Both the position numbers and the translations under genes were made by a program. Below the pieces are notes generated by a model, which worked only from the letters and a program-made list of their open reading frames with translations, ran no database searches and was not told where the DNA came from. Shown piece by piece: positions 23,766-27,160 of a stretch of 27,160 nucleotides of DNA. The stretch comes from an uncultured Christensenella sp. (GTDB lineage: Bacteria > Bacillota > Clostridia > Christensenellales > UBA3700). The stretch is taken from NCBI GenBank assembly GCA_910583735.1, contig CAJTXS010000020.1, forward strand, positions 1 to 27,160, written 5' to 3'. Numbering within the stretch: the stretch's first letter is position 1; each line of letters starts with the position of its first letter.

Positions 23766-24884
23766 CTATTCTGTCTTGTTGCCGCACTCGGGGCAGAACT
23801 TAGCCCCCGCAGATAAATCGGCTCCGCACTCAGAGCACTTAGCCTTAGCCGGCTTGCCGCATTCGGGACAGAATTTTGCATCTGCGCCAAGCGCCGCGCC
23901 GCAGCCCGAGCACCTTGCGCCCTCTGCCTTGAGCGCATTGCCGCACTCGGGGCAAAACTTGACGCCCGCAGACACTACCTTGCGGCAGTTGGGACACTTG
24001 ACTACGCTCTCCTCTACGGGTCTCTCGCTCTGTCTGAGATTATTGCCGAAGATGGCGCCCATTCCCAGTCCCGCGCCTATCCCTACGCCTGCGCCTGCTA
24101 TACCTGATGGATTGCTTGCGGCGTCGCGCATTGCGCCCAAAGTCTCCATACGGGTGTAACTCTCCATCTTGTCGGACATTATACCGACATTGGTACGCTT
24201 GTCGAGCATCTTCTCGCTCTCTTCGGTAAGAGAAATATTCTCGATAATGAGCGACTTGATAGCTATGCCGTAGTTGTCGAAATAAGCTGTCGCCTTACCG
24301 AGCGCCGCCTCGGACAAGTCGTCGTAATGCATAGACAAATCAAGCGCGGGTATGTTAGACTCCGCGACCACAGTGCTGAGCACGCTCATGACAATACGCT
24401 TAAAGTAATCGTCGACGCCTTTTACGGTCAACTGGCTCATAGAGCCGAACAGCTCTTTCATGGCGTCGGTAGGTCTCGATACGGCAAAGGAGTATACGCC
24501 GAACGCTCTGAACCTCACCATACCGAAGTCCTGATCGCGCATCATTACGGGATTGGCGGTGCCCCACTTGTTGTTGATGAATTGCTTGGTGGATATGAAA
24601 TATATATCGCCCGTATACGGACTTTCAAAAGCAAACTTCCAATTATACAGCCTTGTAAGCACGGGAATATTCTTGATATCCTTGAGCTCGTACGTGCCCG
24701 GCTCGAACACATCGGCGAGCTTTCCTTCCTGTATGAACATAGCTCGCTGTCCCTCTCTTACTACCAATCGGGACTTGCGCATGATCTCCTCTTTATGCTT
24801 GAGAGGATATTTCCAAACGATAATATTGGGATTGTCATTTTCCCACTGTATTACTTTTCTGAACTGTTCTCTGAAAAAGCCCAT
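23766..24884 (-). CDS. SPFH-domain protein with C-terminal double zinc ribbons (YdjI-like)
   Basis: A 372-residue protein. An SPFH (stomatin/flotillin-like) domain covers about 20-230. A glycine-rich hydrophobic stretch follows (about 255-275, GIAGAGVGIGAGLGMG). The last 75 residues hold six CxxC knuckles, that is three zinc ribbons, each ending in FCPECG. Similar proteins are annotated as virion core protein or YdjI. In Bacillus YdjI works with YdjG at the membrane in the pspA operon. A perfect GGAGGTGA lies just upstream of the ATG. It is the first gene of a two-gene operon. The near-identical CPECG blocks look like recent internal duplications. Confidence 0.92.
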   Translation of the reverse strand: MGFFREQFRKVIQWENDNPNIIVWKYPLKHKEEIMRKSRLVVREGQRAMFIQEGKLADVFEPGTYELKDIKNIPVLTRLYNWKFAFESPYTGDIYFISTKQFINNKWGTANPVMMRDQDFGMVRFRAFGVYSFAVSRPTDAMKELFGSMSQLTVKGVDDYFKRIVMSVLSTVVAESNIPALDLSMHYDDLSEAALGKATAYFDNYGIAIKSLIIENISLTEESEKMLDKRTNVGIMSDKMESYTRMETLGAMRDAASNPSGIAGAGVGIGAGLGMGAIFGNNLRQSERPVEESVVKCPNCRKVVSAGVKFCPECGNALKAEGARCSGCGAALGADAKFCPECGKPAKAKCSECGADLSAGAKFCPECGNKTE

Positions 24885-24910
24885 ATATTCACCTCCGTAT
24901 ATACAATGTT

Positions 24911-24940
24911 ATTATATATTATTAATATGCTTTAAGTCAA
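24911..24940 (-). promoter_or_regulatory. Promoter of the SPFH/zinc-ribbon operon
   Basis: On the minus strand, TTGACT (24935-24940) and TATAAT (24911-24916) have an 18 bp spacer. Confidence 0.65.
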
Positions 24941-24974
24941 TAAAGGTCTGCCATGGTCGCCGTGCAAAGTATAT

Positions 24975-25004
24975 AAAAAAAACGCCCTGCCATGCGGCAA
25001 GGCG
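24975..25004 (-). terminator. Rho-independent terminator of the second surface-protein gene
   Basis: A 9 bp stem with one G-U pair (24983-24991 with 24996-25004, loop of 4) is followed on the minus strand by eight T residues (24975-24982). It lies about 80 bases after the stop codon at 25086. Confidence 0.9.
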
Positions 25005-25085
25005 CCAATTCGCACATCTGTGGCTATCGCCCGTGGGAGTATGCGCAAATTACATTTTCCGATCGCTATAAGAGACCGCCATTAA

Positions 25086-27160
25086 TTATCTGCGTCTTCT
25101 GTCGTTATCCTCTCTATCTGCGCCATAAGGCTGCTCGCCGCGCAGGTGCAGCTTGTCAAGAGCCTCTTGCACAAACTTGCTGCGCGCGCTGTCGCGCTTG
25201 AGATATATGCCGAACAGTATCACTATAATAAGTATTATCACAGCAATAGCGCCGAGCACACCGAGGAACATATACAGCAGCTTCCTGTACCACTCGTTCT
25301 GCTCGCGCAGCATCTTCTCTATCTCGGAAGCGTCAATATTGCCGCCCGCACCGTTATAGTCGAACTCGTGCGAAGTGCTCACGCTTGCGTCGGGCAGTAC
25401 CACGCCGCTCGCGTCTACAAACTCGAAGTTACCCGCATACTCGGGCTTAAGCGTTGCCTTGACGCTGTATGTCTTGCCCGCAACCATATCGGACTTGCTT
25501 ACCGTATTGCCGTCCTCGTCGGTGTAGGTGTAGTTAAATGCGTCATTGGTTAGGCAGTCCGCAAGGCTCTCGGGTACGGATATGGTAGGAAGTCCTGCGC
25601 CGCTCGTCCACTGCGAAGGCAGCTGCGCCTTGGATATCTTAACGGTGAGCTCAAGGTCGTCCGTAGACGTTGTTCCGTCTCCGTTGTCCCAGCAGTAAAG
25701 ACCGCTCGTAAAGCGTATCTTGATTTTGTACTCGCCTGCGTTAGTTTCGCCGCTCTTGGCTGTACCGTCCGCGTCCTCGTAGACTATCTCCATATACTCG
25801 GGGTTAAAGCCCGTCAAACCGAACAGTTCCGCAAGCGTTGCCGCGTCGAATGCTCTTTCGCTGCCGTTGTAATACACTACCTTGCTGCCGTCGGTGGGCA
25901 ATGTGGGCTTAGCGACAGGCGTTTGGTCAATGCCGTGCAATGGCATCATGAACCTATATCTCTTGTCGCCGTCTACTTCCGCATTGCCAGCGTACTTATC
26001 CTTGACATATACTTCGCGGTAGTAATAGCTGCCCGGCTCCATATCGCTGGTAGTGAGTACGTTGCCGTCCTCGTCGGTGTAGCGGTAGTCGAAATATACC
26101 GGCAGAGCACCCGTAGGCGTTACGGCGGTGGAATACTCGTCGTTATCGTTCCACTCTGCTATCTCGAGGCTGTACTTAGCTACAGACACCGCGATGTCCT
26201 GCTGCGGTCTGCTGCTGAACAGCAAGTTATTGCCGCCGTTGATAAGCGCAAATGTCACTCTATACTCGCCTGCGTTGTAGCCCTTATATGCCTTGCCCTC
26301 TTCGCTCTCGAAGTCCTCGCCCTCAAGACCGTTGTACGCTTCGCCGTTGTACTTGATTGTTATGCTTACGTACTCGCTCCAATCCTCGGGCAAGCCGAAC
26401 ATTTCCGCAAAGTCGTGGACCTCGTCGTCAAACTTTGCCCAGCTATTATTATATACCGGCATATCTATTGTACGCGCGGATATTCTCCAATCGAACGAGC
26501 TATCCAGTCCGCTCGGCATGACGTATTGCTCGTAGTTGACGCTGTCGAATTTGTTAGCGTCTACGCTGTACTTAGCTCTGTGCGTGCCTGCCTCGCTCTT
26601 GGCGTAGTCGCCGCTTATTACTATACAGTCTTTAAGCGCGTCGGGCAGATTAATCAACTTAACGCTGTACTCTACCGCCGCTCCGCTTATGCGCGTATAT
26701 ACGAACGCGTCTGTATATTTGAGCTCGTTGCCGTCCTTATCTACGTAGCCCCATACGATAGCGCTTGTATCTATTATCGCTTTATTGACTGTCCAGTTAA
26801 GAGACGTCACGAAGTCTGGAACATTGTAGCAGTTCTCGTCGTAGGTAAACGCCGCGCTTGCGGTATAGCCGCCCGCATTGCTCTCGCTTAAGTTGCCCGA
26901 TGTCGCTACGCTTACACTCGAGATTAAAGTATCTGTACCTATTAAGCTAACAGTGTGAGCCGTACCGTCGTATACAAAGGCGCTTGCTTCCGTGCCGTCC
27001 GCAAGCAGCCACTTGCCTTGCTCTGCGTCGTATGTAGCGGTTACATCGCCGTGGCTGTACTGCCACTTTACGCCGCTTACGTCTATGTCCGCCTTGACTA
27101 TCTCGAAGCTGAATTCGCCATTCTCAATATAGTTGGCGTCTCCGCCGTATTTGAGTTCCG
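25086..27160 (-). CDS. Second MBG/Ig-like surface protein, C-terminal part (5' end beyond the window)
   Basis: The frame is open from the stop codon at 25086 to the window edge, so only the last 690 residues are visible and the start is missing. The in-frame GTG at 26810 is internal, because the upstream codons continue the same repeat pattern (VYDGTAHTVSL, then NAGGYTASAAFTYDENCYNV). The protein is a string of MBG-like Ig folds marked by YNGEAYNGLEG, YNGSERAFD, NAGEY(K/R) and YAGN motifs. Two related units contain YTDEDGN followed by a YAGN loop, pointing to internal duplication. It ends in one transmembrane helix (FLGVLGAIAVIILIIVILFG) and a charged, Arg-rich tail (NDRRRR). No LPxTG motif is present. 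It shares this plan with the 10597-14754 protein, and a role at the cell surface is inferred. Confidence 0.92.
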   Translation of the reverse strand, partial: ELKYGGDANYIENGEFSFEIVKADIDVSGVKWQYSHGDVTATYDAEQGKWLLADGTEASAFVYDGTAHTVSLIGTDTLISSVSVATSGNLSESNAGGYTASAAFTYDENCYNVPDFVTSLNWTVNKAIIDTSAIVWGYVDKDGNELKYTDAFVYTRISGAAVEYSVKLINLPDALKDCIVISGDYAKSEAGTHRAKYSVDANKFDSVNYEQYVMPSGLDSSFDWRISARTIDMPVYNNSWAKFDDEVHDFAEMFGLPEDWSEYVSITIKYNGEAYNGLEGEDFESEEGKAYKGYNAGEYRVTFALINGGNNLLFSSRPQQDIAVSVAKYSLEIAEWNDNDEYSTAVTPTGALPVYFDYRYTDEDGNVLTTSDMEPGSYYYREVYVKDKYAGNAEVDGDKRYRFMMPLHGIDQTPVAKPTLPTDGSKVVYYNGSERAFDAATLAELFGLTGFNPEYMEIVYEDADGTAKSGETNAGEYKIKIRFTSGLYCWDNGDGTTSTDDLELTVKISKAQLPSQWTSGAGLPTISVPESLADCLTNDAFNYTYTDEDGNTVSKSDMVAGKTYSVKATLKPEYAGNFEFVDASGVVLPDASVSTSHEFDYNGAGGNIDASEIEKMLREQNEWYRKLLYMFLGVLGAIAVIILIIVILFGIYLKRDSARSKFVQEALDKLHLRGEQPYGADREDNDRRRR

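Noticed and set aside
26808..26810. GTG at 26810 as the start of the second surface protein
   Set aside because: The same frame stays open to the window edge and upstream codons encode more of the same Ig-like repeats, so the real start is outside the window.
25923..26891. A 322-codon plus-strand frame over the second surface protein
   Set aside because: It is antisense to a clear Ig-repeat coding frame. Open complementary frames are expected from the codon bias of that gene.

Overview
The window looks like chromosomal DNA from an anaerobic, Gram-positive-type bacterium, probably a gut Clostridia-like Firmicute. The evidence is strong GGAGG ribosome binding sites, sigma-A-type promoters (TTGACA/TATAAT-like, 17-18 bp spacing), an oxygen-sensitive class III ribonucleotide reductase (NrdD/NrdG), a DUF1540 protein, a YdjG/YdjI-like pair and large Ig-like (MBG-type) surface proteins. 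Exact taxonomy cannot be read from the sequence alone. No rRNA, tRNA, CRISPR array, insertion sequence or phage gene was seen.

Layout, left to right. (1) 131-5692, all on the minus strand: nrdD and nrdG form an operon under a promoter overlapped by a textbook pair of NrdR boxes. It is followed by dut and then a GPH-family (MelB-like) sugar symporter with an acidic tail. (2) 6491-9663, plus strand: a polar amino-acid ABC importer operon (lipoprotein, permease, ATPase). Two of its three parts are abnormal. The binding protein appears circularly permuted, and the ATPase is about twice the normal length because of two insertions around the Q-loop. (3) 9837-10487, plus strand: a CatA-like acetyltransferase homologue whose catalytic histidine is replaced by arginine. 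(4) 10597-14754, minus strand: a 1385-residue membrane-anchored surface protein. It is divergent from a cysteine-rich unknown protein (15088-16038). The 333 bp between them carry two copies of a 23 bp palindrome flanking a good promoter, which suggests an invertible promoter or a paired operator. (5) 16039-18154, minus strand: an Lrp/AsnC regulator, an aminotransferase and rplI in one operon, with a DUF1540 gene divergent from it. (6) 18826-22441, minus strand: an operon of DUF1858, metK and recD2. (7) 22620-24884, minus strand: an SPFH/zinc-ribbon protein and a TFIIB-type zinc-ribbon membrane protein, resembling YdjI and YdjG of the Bacillus pspA operon. (8) 25086 to the right edge, minus strand: the C-terminal 690 residues of a second Ig-like surface protein, open to the window end.

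The housekeeping parts (dNTP synthesis, SAM synthesis, translation, helicase) are ordinary. The parts worth a second look are the permuted and expanded ABC importer, the palindrome-flanked divergent promoter of the surface protein, the active-site-lacking CAT homologue, and the repeated use of TTGCAA as a -35 hexamer.
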